Shown piece by piece: positions 50,849 through 59,253 of a stretch of 64,000 nucleotides of DNA. Made by a program: the position numbers and the translations under genes. The notes beneath the pieces were generated by a model. It was not told the DNA's origin. It saw nothing but the letters and a program-made list of their open reading frames with translations, and did not search any database. The DNA lies in assembly GCA_025462835.1 (NCBI GenBank), contig JAOAPH010000039.1, forward strand, positions 1 through 64,000, in the 5' to 3' direction. Positions within the stretch are counted from its first letter, which is position 1. Every line of letters begins with the position of its first letter. This DNA is from Candidatus Angelobacter sp. (GTDB lineage Bacteria; Acidobacteriota; Terriglobia; Terriglobales; Acidobacteriaceae).

Positions 50849-51637
50849 TTACCTGAAATTTGCACTCTGTACTTGCTGACGAAAATCCTTGCCCCGCATA
50901 TCCACTATCTTGCACATCTCGTGCAGGCGCGAACGCATGCGGTCTCCGATACGATCTCCAAGAGTCAGCGGACGCGCCGTCCTTTGCAGCTGATCGATCT
51001 CGGCGGAGGCAGCGTCTCCGTCAGGATAATTGGTTGTGATTATCGTAGTACGTTTATCGTTGTATCGAGTGTTGATGATCAAGCTCACCGTGTCCCAAAC
51101 CCATTCGGAAGGCTTTGCCGCCCCCAGCTCGTCCAGCACCAGCACCTCGGTGTCAAAGACCGGGCGCAAAATCCCCAACTCCGTAGCATTTACAGATGCG
51201 TTGTAGGAATTTTGGATCTGCTTCAACAACTCCCGGTAATCGAAAAATAAACAATCGATTCCCTTCGTCTCGATCAGAGCCTTAACTATCCCAACCGCAA
51301 GATGCGTCTTGCCCACTCCAATGCTTCCCGTAAACAGCAGTCCCTGACCTTGTATCGGATATTCTTCAACAAACCTGCCCGCATTCAGCCGCGCATCGGC
51401 CAGGCTCTTTGCATGCTTCCCCTCAAATTCTGTGTGAAACGATTCCAACGAGCAATGCTCATACCGTTTCGGGATGCGGGCATTTGCCAGCAAGCGGTTA
51501 GTCTTGGCTCCAATGCGGCAATCGCATCGCGCTACCTGCGGCGACGGCTTTTTGCCGCCCGCCGGCGACGCTTGCGCAGGCAAGGATTTCCACCCTGTTC
51601 CGCCGCAAACTTTACATTCTGTATCCATTGCTTCCAT
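50849..51637 (-). CDS. DnaC/IstB-like AAA+ ATPase with zinc finger
   Basis: The 262-aa protein starts with a small zinc-like finger (CKVCGGTGW...ARCDCR) and has an AAA+ core of DnaC/IstB type: LLFTGSIGVGKTHLAVGIVKAL (Walker A), then VLVLDELGAAKPSEWV (Walker B) and TIITTNYP (sensor 1). Such proteins load DNA helicases or assist DNA remodelling. ATG 51637 is preferred over a TTG five codons upstream and ATG 51628. First gene of the operon with DUF4184 and the UvrC-like gene; divergent from aceB. Confidence 0.85.
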   Translation of the reverse strand: MEAMDTECKVCGGTGWKSLPAQASPAGGKKPSPQVARCDCRIGAKTNRLLANARIPKRYEHCSLESFHTEFEGKHAKSLADARLNAGRFVEEYPIQGQGLLFTGSIGVGKTHLAVGIVKALIETKGIDCLFFDYRELLKQIQNSYNASVNATELGILRPVFDTEVLVLDELGAAKPSEWVWDTVSLIINTRYNDKRTTIITTNYPDGDAASAEIDQLQRTARPLTLGDRIGDRMRSRLHEMCKIVDMRGKDFRQQVQSANFR

Positions 51638-51690
51638 TAAACCAGATTCCAAAGGTAATCACGACAGGGGTGGACAAGGTTACTGCGTAC

Positions 51691-51702
51691 ACGAACGTTC
51701 GT
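51691..51702. other. Perfect 12-bp palindrome in the DnaC-like/aceB divergent region
   Basis: ACGAACGTTCGT lies between the divergent starts. Possible regulator site, but the target is unknown. The other about 200 nt hold a TATAGT-like box (near 51752) and no gene. Confidence 0.4.
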
Positions 51703-51857
51703 CCGCTTATTATTGGCTACGTTATCACGCCGACCATTGCTATAGTCTTTCCAAAGTTGTGACCCGGGTTGGCGTTTGCTGCCTGCGTTTTGCTTGCGAG
51801 CCATCCTTCGCCAGCCACTTGGTTTCTAAATCATTCGTTCTATTAGAGGCCCTTGAA

Positions 51858-53504
51858 ATGGTTGAAGTCGCCGGAGCTACGCATCACGAATTATCGAGAC
51901 CGACTCTGCGCGGTTTTGAGATTCAGACCGCTCCTCCTTCAGCCGACCTGCCCAAGGGTTTCGCCGAATTCTACGCGCCGCTCCATGCCCGCTTCACGCC
52001 GTGGCAACAGGAGCTGGCTGCGAAACGAAAAGAAGTTTTAAAGAAATCGCACGAAGGCCATCCACCTGAATATCTGCCGGCTTCTGAAGCAATCACTTCA
52101 AACTGGAAAATCACGCTGCCCGATTGGGTGACCGATCAGCGCAATCAGATGACTGGACCGGCCGATGACGCCGAACTCTGCGTGAAGATGCTGAACTCCG
52201 GCGCACCCGGCGTCATGCTCGACCTCGAAGATTCGATGGCGAATAAGTGGGAGAACCTGCAATCGGGCGTGCTAAACATCCAAGCGGCGTTGCGCGGCAA
52301 ACTGACTTACTTTGACGAGAAGCGCAATGCGGAGATCGCCATTAAACCCAGTCCAACGGTGATCTTCACCCGCGCGCGAGGATTGCACCTCAGTCAGCGC
52401 GGCGGATTCGGGGCGAAAACCGCCGCCCCAGCGGAGCTAGGGCGGGGCGACAACAACGAACTGACTTCAGCATCTTTATATGATGTCGCCCGAGTCGTTT
52501 ATGAGCTGGACGCGTCCGAGCTGAAGCATCCGCTGTGCTTCTACATCCCGAAATCGGAATCCGCCGACGAGGCGCTTTGGTGGGCTGATCTCTTCAAGCG
52601 CATCGCCCATGAAAAAGGCTGGGAGACTGACTACATCAAGTGCATGGCGCTGGTGGAATCGCATCCGCTGGCATTTCAGATTGAAGAGTTTCTCTACAAC
52701 CTGCGCGACCACATCGTCGGCCTAAACCTTGGCCGATGGGATTACATGGCCAGCCTCATCCATTTTAATTTCGAAAACCCTGAGTGGGTGCTGCCGGACC
52801 GCAATACGATCCCGCACGATGTCCGCTTCTTCCAGAACCTGCGCGAGCTGATTCCATCTGTCTGTCACCGCCGTGGAGCCCTGGCGATCGGCGGCATGAC
52901 GGCGCTCTATCCCAGCCGCGAAGATGCGGAACTCAACGCGCGCGCACTGGATGTTCTCGCAAAAGACAAAAAGAACGAGGCCAACTGTGGCATGGACGGC
53001 GCATGGACAGGGCATCCCGATCAGAACCAGATTGCCGTAGCGCAATTTCCCGTGCCCAACCAGTTGGGTGATCCCTCAGGCGCTCCGGACACCAGCGCGA
53101 AGCGATATCCCGATCTTCGTCCTATCCCGAAGGGTGTCGGCAAGCGGACATTTGCGGGCACGCGCGCGGCGATCCGAACGGTGATTCGCTATCGCAATGG
53201 CGTGCTGAATGGAAAAGGCGCCAGCCTGCTGGATGGCTACATGGAAGATTTGGCAACCGACCGCATCTATCGGCTGATGATCGCACAACGCATTCGTCAT
53301 GCGGATAGGGTCGAGGTTTTGGATGAAAACGAAGGCGGCAAACCGGTGAAGCACACGCCGGAGCTGGTTTCGCGACTGTTCAACGAGGAACTGGAAAAGA
53401 TCTTGCGCGCACCCGGGAAAGACCTGGGGACAGCGGAGACTTTTACCCGAGCCCGTCAGATCAGTGAGGCCATGATCCTGAACCGTGAGTTCGACCCAAT
53501 TTAA
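51858..53504 (+). CDS. aceB: Malate synthase A
   Basis: The 548-aa protein matches malate synthase A: PGVMLDLEDSMANKW, the VALVESHPLAFQIEEFLYNLRDHIVGLNLGRWDY block (active-site region) and GMDGAWTGHPDQ near the end. It joins glyoxylate and acetyl-CoA to malate. It starts at ATG 51858 after TAGAGG. It has about nine extra residues near 180-204 coded by a GC-rich palindrome (52424-52449). Followed by aceA (17 nt), forming the glyoxylate shunt operon. Confidence 0.95.
   Translation: MVEVAGATHHELSRPTLRGFEIQTAPPSADLPKGFAEFYAPLHARFTPWQQELAAKRKEVLKKSHEGHPPEYLPASEAITSNWKITLPDWVTDQRNQMTGPADDAELCVKMLNSGAPGVMLDLEDSMANKWENLQSGVLNIQAALRGKLTYFDEKRNAEIAIKPSPTVIFTRARGLHLSQRGGFGAKTAAPAELGRGDNNELTSASLYDVARVVYELDASELKHPLCFYIPKSESADEALWWADLFKRIAHEKGWETDYIKCMALVESHPLAFQIEEFLYNLRDHIVGLNLGRWDYMASLIHFNFENPEWVLPDRNTIPHDVRFFQNLRELIPSVCHRRGALAIGGMTALYPSREDAELNARALDVLAKDKKNEANCGMDGAWTGHPDQNQIAVAQFPVPNQLGDPSGAPDTSAKRYPDLRPIPKGVGKRTFAGTRAAIRTVIRYRNGVLNGKGASLLDGYMEDLATDRIYRLMIAQRIRHADRVEVLDENEGGKPVKHTPELVSRLFNEELEKILRAPGKDLGTAETFTRARQISEAMILNREFDPI
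52424..52449. repeat. GC-rich inverted repeat inside aceB
   Basis: CGCCCC (52424-52429) and GGGGCG (52444-52449) around AGCGGAGCTAGGGC. It encodes a loop between RGLHL and the following ASLYD segment that is longer than in the family. Confidence 0.55.
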
Positions 53505-53521
53505 TAATCGAGGCAATCACA

Positions 53522-54751
53522 ATGATCGTTAATGAAAAAGTGAACGGTACTGAGAAAGATGCGAAGGCCGTATCCGTAAAATTTCCAAAGATAACTGTAA
53601 CCGGAAACGACGTCTCAGGCGGAATGGAGTTGATGGATTCGCCGCTGCTGCCGCCCGGATTCAAAGTCCCGACCAGCCGCAACGTGCATCCCAGCACGCG
53701 AATGCGCCAACTGCTGAAGACCGAGCCGTTTCTCTTCGGCCCCGGCGTCTATGAACCCATGACCGCGCAACTGGTGATGTACTACGGATTCAAGGCGGTT
53801 TACTTCAGCGGATATTCATTCGCGATGGGCCATCTGGGCACCACGGACATGGACCTCTACTCCGGGCCGGAGATCGCCGACGCTGCCCGACGAACGGTGA
53901 GCGGATTGCGCAAGTTTCAATTGACGCAGGCGGTGGGCGATCCGGAGAAGGGTGTCGCGCCCAAGCATTTACACATCCCTCCCGTCATCGTGGATATGGA
54001 TGGTGGTTACGGCAACATCTTCAATGTGCAGCGGACGACGGAGCTTTATGTCCAGGCCGGAGTCGCCGCCGCGCACCTCGAAGACCAAGTCCTGCCAAAG
54101 CGCTGCGGACACATCGGCGGGAAGGCGCTGATTCCAACGAACGAAATGATCGGCAAGCTGCGCATGGCGCGCGCCGTCGCCAATGATTGCGGCAATCCGG
54201 ACTTCGTTATCATCGCGCGCACCGACGGTGTCAGTGCAGTGGACGCGCCGGAGTCGGCTCGCGGCATCGATCTCGCCATCGAGCGCGGATTGCGATATCT
54301 GGACAGCGGTATCCCGGATCTTCTCTGGTGCGAATTCTCGACCGCCGATCGCGGTCCTGTCGAAAAGTTCAGCCGTGAGATCAGGAAGCGTTTTCCGCAA
54401 GCGAACTTCGCTTTCAACTATTCCTCCAGCTTCAAATGGTTTAATGACGCGAATCCGATGAAGTTCACTGACCTCGCCGACCTCGGTGTGAAATTCCTAT
54501 TCATCACGCTGGGCGCGCAACACGCAAATGCGCATGGCGTGAGCGTGCTGTTGCAGGAGATGTCCGTCCACCAGGAACAGGGATATATCGAGTTGCAAAA
54601 GAAAGAATGGGACGACAGCGGCGACTTCCCGTCGAAGAGCCACCACTTCTTCTCCGGAGTGCCTTATCACCATCTCGTCGGCAAGATGTATGACGCAGCG
54701 CGATTGGGCAAGGAGTTTGTCGAGGAGTTGGCGGAAGATAAAGTGGTTTAG
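53522..54751 (+). CDS. aceA: Isocitrate lyase
   Basis: The 409-aa protein has the active-site KRCGHIGGK (close to the classical KKCGH with the catalytic Cys), the PPVIVDMDGGYGNIFNVQRTTELYVQAGVAAAHLEDQ metal-binding block and NPDFVIIARTD. It splits isocitrate to succinate and glyoxylate, which malate synthase uses. ATG 53522, 17 nt after aceB. A terminator ends the operon. Confidence 0.95.
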   Translation: MIVNEKVNGTEKDAKAVSVKFPKITVTGNDVSGGMELMDSPLLPPGFKVPTSRNVHPSTRMRQLLKTEPFLFGPGVYEPMTAQLVMYYGFKAVYFSGYSFAMGHLGTTDMDLYSGPEIADAARRTVSGLRKFQLTQAVGDPEKGVAPKHLHIPPVIVDMDGGYGNIFNVQRTTELYVQAGVAAAHLEDQVLPKRCGHIGGKALIPTNEMIGKLRMARAVANDCGNPDFVIIARTDGVSAVDAPESARGIDLAIERGLRYLDSGIPDLLWCEFSTADRGPVEKFSREIRKRFPQANFAFNYSSSFKWFNDANPMKFTDLADLGVKFLFITLGAQHANAHGVSVLLQEMSVHQEQGYIELQKKEWDDSGDFPSKSHHFFSGVPYHHLVGKMYDAARLGKEFVEELAEDKVV

Positions 54752-54772
54752 ATCAGAAGCGGTTCTAAGCGA

Positions 54773-54800
54773 GGGCGCGAGTAATCGCGCCCTTTTTCTT
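54773..54800 (+). terminator. Rho-independent terminator after aceA
   Basis: GGGCGCGA (54773-54780) pairs with TCGCGCCC (54785-54792) over a GTAA loop, followed by TTTTTCTT. Confidence 0.92.
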
Positions 54801-54805
54801 GTCGC

Positions 54806-54835
54806 TTGACTTACAATCTTTGCTCTTCGTAAATA
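54806..54835 (+). promoter_or_regulatory. Sigma-70-type promoter of the amidase gene
   Basis: TTGACT (54806-54811), 18-nt spacer, TAAATA (54830-54835), 23 nt upstream of the ATG. Confidence 0.6.
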
Positions 54836-54858
54836 GCTGCTTCAGGAGAGTTTGTTGA

Positions 54859-56478
54859 ATGTCAAAGAACGAGTCAGCGCTCAATCGTCGTGATTTCCTT
54901 TCCACCAGCCTCGCCGTGGGTGCAGCGCTGGCAATTCCTTCTGCGGCGACTGCGCAGGGAACTGCCTACGAAGCTCCAGCACCGTTCGAACTGGACGAAG
55001 CAACCATCTCGGTTCTTCAGAGTGGCATGAAATCAGGCAAATACAGTGCGCGTTCACTGACGCAAAAATATCTGCAGCGCATTGTAGATAATGACAAACG
55101 AACCATCAACGCAGTCCTTGAAACTAATCCTGATGCCCTCGCCATAGCCGACGAGCTTGATCGCGAGCTGAAGGCAAAAGGCCCGCGTGGCCCGCTGCAC
55201 GGCATTCCTGTTCTGATCAAGGACAACATCGATACCGCCGACAAGATGATGACCACCGCCGGCTCGCTTGCCTTGCTCGGCTCCATCGCCCCAGCCGATT
55301 CGTTTGTCGCGCAGAGGTTGCGCCAGGCCGGCGCTATCATTCTCGGCAAGACCAATCTTTCTGAATGGGCGAACATCCGTTCAAGCCATTCCAGCAGCGG
55401 TTGGAGCGGACGCGGCGGCCAGACCAGAAATCCTTACGCGCTCGATCGCAATCCTTGCGGCTCAAGTTCCGGCACCGGCGCCGCCGTATCCGGAAATTTT
55501 TGCGTTGCCGGTATCGGATCGGAGACGGATGGTTCCATCGTGTGTCCATCGTCCGCGAATGGCATCGTCGGTATTAAGCCGACACTCGGTGCAGTAAGCC
55601 GCGCGGGCATCATCCCCATCTCTCACAGCCAGGACACCGCCGGTCCCATGGCGCGCACGGTCACGGATGCCGCCCTCTTGTTGGGCGCTCTTACCGGCGC
55701 CGATCCACGCGATCCAGTAACCAGTGAAGGTAAGGGCAAGACTGATTCGGACTACACGCAATTCCTCAATCGCAATGGTCTGAAGAATGCCCGCATCGGC
55801 GTGCTGCGCAAACTCTTCGGCTTCAGTGACGCGGTGGATGATCTGATGTCCGCCTCGATTGAAGTGATGAAACACGAAGGCGCGGAGATCATCGACCCGA
55901 TCGAGATCGATTCCATCGGCAAACTCGACGACTCCGAACTGGAAGTCCTGCTCACCGAACTCAAAGCCGATTTGAACTCTTACCTCTCCACACTCCCGCC
56001 ATCGGTGAAGGTTCGCACGCTGAAAGATGTGATCGAGTTCAATGAGCGCAACAAAGAGAAAGAGATGAAGTACTTCGGCCAGGACCTTTTCCTGAAGGCC
56101 GAAGCCAAGGGCCCGCTCACCAGCAAGGCATATACAGAGGCGCTGGCACAAAATCGAAAGCTATCGCGCGAACAAGGCATCGATGCCGTCATGAACAAGC
56201 ACAAACTGGACGCCATCATTGCTCCCACCGGCGGCCCCGCGTGGCTGACCGACCTCGCCACCGGCGACCACTTTTCCGGTGGCAGTTCGCAATTGCCGGC
56301 AATGGCTGGCTATCCCAATATCAATGTCCCTGCGGGATATTCTTTCGGGTTGCCGGTTGGCATCTCGTTCTTCGGCCGCGCCTGGAGCGAGCCAAAGTTG
56401 ATCGCCATCACATACGCCTTTGAACAGGCGACACAGCACCGGAAGGCGCCGCGGTTTCTATCTACCGTGGCGTTGTAG
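54859..56478 (+). CDS. Tat-exported amidase-signature family protein
   Basis: The 539-aa protein has a Tat leader (NRRDFLSTSLAVGAALAIP), so it is folded before export. The amidase signature is complete: K121 in VLIKDNIDT, GSSSGTGAAV at 201-210 (cis-Ser), and nucleophile S226 in GSETDGSIVCP. It hydrolyses amide bonds; the substrate is unknown. GGAGAG precedes ATG 54859 by about 10 nt. A TTGACT-18-TAAATA promoter lies just upstream, after the aceA terminator. Confidence 0.93.
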   Translation: MSKNESALNRRDFLSTSLAVGAALAIPSAATAQGTAYEAPAPFELDEATISVLQSGMKSGKYSARSLTQKYLQRIVDNDKRTINAVLETNPDALAIADELDRELKAKGPRGPLHGIPVLIKDNIDTADKMMTTAGSLALLGSIAPADSFVAQRLRQAGAIILGKTNLSEWANIRSSHSSSGWSGRGGQTRNPYALDRNPCGSSSGTGAAVSGNFCVAGIGSETDGSIVCPSSANGIVGIKPTLGAVSRAGIIPISHSQDTAGPMARTVTDAALLLGALTGADPRDPVTSEGKGKTDSDYTQFLNRNGLKNARIGVLRKLFGFSDAVDDLMSASIEVMKHEGAEIIDPIEIDSIGKLDDSELEVLLTELKADLNSYLSTLPPSVKVRTLKDVIEFNERNKEKEMKYFGQDLFLKAEAKGPLTSKAYTEALAQNRKLSREQGIDAVMNKHKLDAIIAPTGGPAWLTDLATGDHFSGGSSQLPAMAGYPNINVPAGYSFGLPVGISFFGRAWSEPKLIAITYAFEQATQHRKAPRFLSTVAL

Positions 56479-56495
56479 TAAGGCATGGAGTCTAG

Positions 56496-56684
56496 CTAGC
56501 TAGCCTTCTTCACGGCTCGGGCATTTTTGGGCATTTTGGTCTTGATGCTTTTGGCGAGTTGTCGTGCTCTTTCAAACAAGCGTTGAGTGGCGGCGAATGT
56601 GATTTCCGTCTGCTTCCTGAGCTCACGCGATCTCTGTTGGGTAGCCTGTGCTTGTTCAACGAGCGGTTTTCTCTCAAAGGCCAT
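56496..56684 (-). CDS. Small coiled-coil-like hypothetical protein
   Basis: The 62-aa product is highly helical and charged (VEQAQATQQRSRELRKQTEITF, then RLFERARQLAKSIKTK) and rich in Lys/Arg/Gln; a coiled coil is possible. No Shine-Dalgarno is obvious, so the call is tentative. It is convergent with the amidase gene. Confidence 0.45.
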   Translation of the reverse strand: MAFERKPLVEQAQATQQRSRELRKQTEITFAATQRLFERARQLAKSIKTKMPKNARAVKKAS

Positions 56685-56898
56685 CGGTCATAAGAGCCTC
56701 CGGTCTCTTATCGTCCAAAACCTGTTTGTTAATCGATTAAACTGCTGCACATCGCAGCAAAGCAGTGAGCAGTCACCAATGAGGGTCGTGAGTAAGCAGA
56801 GTAGATGGTTGAAAGCGTGAGTTGGTTGTAGCTTTTGGCAATATTCGCGGCCATCGAATTGCTACAGTGTGGAAATCGATGTTGGGCTTCCTCTAGCC

Positions 56899-56928
56899 TT
56901 GCCCTATTCTGCTGAATTCCTGTAAACT
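56899..56928 (+). promoter_or_regulatory. Probable promoter of rpmE
   Basis: TTGCCC (56899-56904), 18-nt spacer, TAAACT (56923-56928). About 100 nt of untranslated leader would follow. Confidence 0.6.
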
Positions 56929-56934
56929 GATGTA

Positions 56935-57036
56935 TTGCGGGTGAGCGACTAGTGCGCGCTGTACCGCGCGTCACAAGGCGCGAGGGTGAAGCGGTTTGCC
57001 GCGGAACCCTGTAATAAACGAAAGGGTTATCAGGTC
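56935..57036 (+). promoter_or_regulatory. Structured 5' leader of rpmE
   Basis: The leader includes GCGCGC/GCGCG paired segments near 56954-56982 and AACCCT (57005-57010)/AGGGTT (57023-57028) just before the Shine-Dalgarno CAGGT and ATG 57037. Ribosomal protein L31 genes often carry autoregulatory leaders in other bacteria; whether this one does is inferred only. Confidence 0.45.
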
Positions 57037-57255
57037 ATGAAGGCTGCTATTCATCCAACATATGAACCGATACGCGTTCATTGCGCGTGCGGCAACAATT
57101 TCACTACGCGTTCCACGCACAAGGGCGACATCTCCGTGGAAATCTGCTCCAACTGCCATCCGTTTTTCACCGGCAAACAGAAGCTGGTCGACACCGCGGG
57201 TCGAGTCGAGCGCTTCCGTCGCAAGTACGCCAAGGCGGACGCGAAAAAGGCCTAA
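57037..57255 (+). CDS. rpmE: 50S ribosomal protein L31
   Basis: The 72-aa protein reads [21 protein letters not shown] and has C16, C18, C37 and C40 ([25 protein letters not shown]), the zinc-binding form of L31. It joins the large ribosomal subunit. ATG 57037 was chosen over a start 51 nt upstream because L31 begins with this block. A strong terminator follows. Confidence 0.96.
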   Translation: MKAAIHPTYEPIRVHCACGNNFTTRSTHKGDISVEICSNCHPFFTGKQKLVDTAGRVERFRRKYAKADAKKA

Positions 57256-57274
57256 TCAAAGTCTGGAGTTCTGC

Positions 57275-57300
57275 AAAAAGCCTCCGAACGGAGGCTTTTT
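57275..57300. terminator. Bidirectional terminator between rpmE and mscL
   Basis: GCCTCCG (57280-57286) and CGGAGGC (57289-57295) form a tight hairpin with AAAAA before it and TTTTT after it, so it can end both convergent transcripts. Confidence 0.92.
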
Positions 57301-57320
57301 GCTGTTTGCGAAAGCGGGTG

Positions 57321-57692
57321 TTAGACCGTTGCGGTGCAGTACTTGCATCGCTTGGCTGCGGAGGCGATCACTTCCAGGCACTCGGGACACGTCTTGGTCT
57401 CCGGTGTGGGTGCGGGCTTTAGGAACGCCTTGCCGATCAGGAAGACGACAAACGCGATGATCACGAAGTCCAGGACGCTGCCGATGAAGTCGCCGACCAG
57501 GAACTTCGCGTTCCCGATCTGAAACGCGATCTGACGCCATTCGCCGCTAGGGACGGCCATGCCGATCAGGGGCATGATCATGTCCGCCACCAGCGCGGAA
57601 ACCACTTTGCCGATGGCAGCGCCGAGAATAAAGGCTATAGCCAATGCCATCACGTTGTACTTTTGCAGGAAAGCCTTGAACTCATGGTACAT
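57321..57692 (-). CDS. mscL: Large-conductance mechanosensitive channel MscL
   Basis: The 123-aa protein has the MscL helix pattern: FKAFLQKYNVMALAIAFILGAAIGKVVSALV then IMPLIGMAVP, and a second helix GDFIGSVLDFVIIAFVVFLIG. A C-terminal zinc ribbon (CPECLEVIASAAKRCKYC) is added after the second helix. It opens under membrane tension to release solutes. The stop is close to the bidirectional terminator. Confidence 0.93.
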   Translation of the reverse strand: MYHEFKAFLQKYNVMALAIAFILGAAIGKVVSALVADMIMPLIGMAVPSGEWRQIAFQIGNAKFLVGDFIGSVLDFVIIAFVVFLIGKAFLKPAPTPETKTCPECLEVIASAAKRCKYCTATV

Positions 57693-57790
57693 ATTTGCGT
57701 CCTCCAGTACAGACCAGAATTATGATTCAACTTTGGGAAGAGCGGTAAGATAAAGAAAGAGGCTATCGGCTTTCAGCCTGAAACATCGAG

Positions 57791-57940
57791 GGTGGCGCAG
57801 AGCCTGCCCTGAGCGAAGTCGAATGGGCCTTCAGGTCTGCATATTACTTGGGTGGCGCAGAGCCTGCCCTGAGCGAAGTCTAATGGGTCTTCAGGCCTGC
57901 ATATTACTCGGGTGGCGCAGGCCTTCAGGCCTGCATACAA
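57791..57940. repeat. Tandem array of a 60-bp unit, family R4
   Basis: Two full 60-bp copies (57791-57850 and 57851-57910) start GGTGGCGCAGAGCCTGCCCT and end in TCAGG(T/C)CTGCATATTACT(T/C)G; a third, truncated copy is 57911-57940. Only about five bases differ between copies one and two. Nothing else is seen in the 57693-57985 gap except the R3 element at 57957. Confidence 0.9.
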
Positions 57941-57956
57941 GCGCTTTGTGAGAGTT

Positions 57957-57975
57957 GGGCTTTAGCCCCTGAGGT
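57957..57975. repeat. Short R3 palindrome before the dus gene
   Basis: GGGCTTTAGCCCCTGAGGT, the same as at 60600-60619. Its GAGGT tail lies about 12 nt before TTG 57986. Confidence 0.7.
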
Positions 57976-57985
57976 CGAGGAACCA

Positions 57986-59179
57986 TTGCATCGAGTTATC
58001 ACCAACCCGGCTACCCGCTCCAGCGCGGAACGATTCCACGACGTGGAACCATTCTCCGCGGGCGTTTCGCCTAGCGCCGTGTTGCCCGACGAAGTCATCA
58101 TAGGCGGCGTGCGCATCGCTCCGGCTACCATCCTCGCTCCCATGGCAGGCGTGACCGACACGGTCTTCCGCCGCTTCATCAAGCACAGCAGCTTCGACCC
58201 CAATTCTGCAGAAGCATCATCGGCGTGCGGCCTGATCATGACCGAGTTCACTTCTGCCGACGGCATCTATCGCTGTCGCGAAGCCAAGCGGAAACGCTAT
58301 CTGCATTTCTACGAGGACGAGCACCCCATCTCCGCGCAATTGTTCGGTAGCAATCCTGAGATTCTTGCCGGAGCGGCGAAGATCGTGGAGGAGTGCGGCT
58401 TCGACCTGGTGGATTTGAACCTGGGATGTCCCGCAAAGAAAGTAGTGAAGTGCAATGGTGGCTCCGGGCTGTTGCGCGACCTGCCGCACATCAAGACCAT
58501 CTTCGAAACCGTTCGCGCAGCAGTGAAGATTCCTTTCACGGTGAAGTTCCGCATGGGTTGGGACGACAGCGAGATCGTCTGCGTCGAACTGGCAAAGTTG
58601 GCAGAGAATTGCGGCCTGAATGCCGTCGCTCTCCACGCCCGGACCCGCGAGCAGGGATACAGCGGCAACGCCCGATGGGAATGGATCGCCGCCATCAAAG
58701 ACGCAGTGAAGATTCCCGTGATCGGTAACGGCGACATTCGGACTCCCGAAGATGCCGCCCTGATGGTCGCACGCACAGGATGCGATGCCGTCATGATCGG
58801 TCGGACCGCGCCGTCGAACCCGTGGATCTTCCGCCAGATCGCGCAATACAAGGCCTCGTTGCAGGCGACAGGTGTGGGAACCTACGAGCACCCCACCGAG
58901 CTCGACCGCTACGCCATGATGCGCAAGTATTTTGAAATGCTCATCGCTGAAGAGGTCCCCGCGGCCGCAGGCAAGATGAAGCAATTCGCCTCGTGGTTCA
59001 CTCACGGAGTCCCTGGCGGAGCCATTTTGCGCAAAGCCATCTACGAGGCGAAATCCGAACGCGCCGTGCTCGACAGCGTAGATGCGTTCTTCGCTGCCCG
59101 GCAGCATGTCACTAAGGTTGATGAGTCACCCGCCCCAGAAGGCGAGTTGGAATCCATGCCATTCGCTAGTTGCGGATAA
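57986..59179 (+). CDS. dusB: tRNA-dihydrouridine synthase
   Basis: The 397-aa protein has the Dus fold: APMAGVTDTVFRRF (N-terminal flavin-binding), DLVDLNLGCPAKKVVKCNGGSGLL (motif including the catalytic Cys) and GNGDIRTPEDA...GCDAVMIGRTAPSNPWIF. It reduces uridines in tRNA using FMN. The exact Dus subgroup (B versus A/C) is not certain. The long N-terminus (about 30 extra residues) and TTG 57986 start are doubtful; GTG starts closer to VIIGG are possible. Confidence 0.88.
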   Translation: MHRVITNPATRSSAERFHDVEPFSAGVSPSAVLPDEVIIGGVRIAPATILAPMAGVTDTVFRRFIKHSSFDPNSAEASSACGLIMTEFTSADGIYRCREAKRKRYLHFYEDEHPISAQLFGSNPEILAGAAKIVEECGFDLVDLNLGCPAKKVVKCNGGSGLLRDLPHIKTIFETVRAAVKIPFTVKFRMGWDDSEIVCVELAKLAENCGLNAVALHARTREQGYSGNARWEWIAAIKDAVKIPVIGNGDIRTPEDAALMVARTGCDAVMIGRTAPSNPWIFRQIAQYKASLQATGVGTYEHPTELDRYAMMRKYFEMLIAEEVPAAAGKMKQFASWFTHGVPGGAILRKAIYEAKSERAVLDSVDAFFAARQHVTKVDESPAPEGELESMPFASCG

Positions 59180-59210
59180 TTGGCCGATATCTGAGAGCCT
59201 AAACCTTCTT

Positions 59211-59243
59211 TCTCTGTGTCCTCCGTGTTCTCTGTGGTTAAAT
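59211..59243 (+). repeat. R1 repeat upstream of purD
   Basis: TCTCTGTGTCCTCCGTGTTC TCTGTGG then TTAAAT (59238-59243), with ATG 59254 10 nt further. Same repeat type as before mfd and gatB. Confidence 0.65.
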
Positions 59244-59253
59244 CTATCTCTGT

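Noticed and set aside
51691-51702. LexA-type SOS box (ACGAACGTTCGT)
   Set aside because: Known LexA boxes need a spacer between CGAAC and GTTCG; there is none here, so it is only an unassigned palindrome.
57791-57940. CRISPR array
   Set aside because: Units are identical for all 60 bp, with no variable spacers and no cas genes; it is a tandem repeat.
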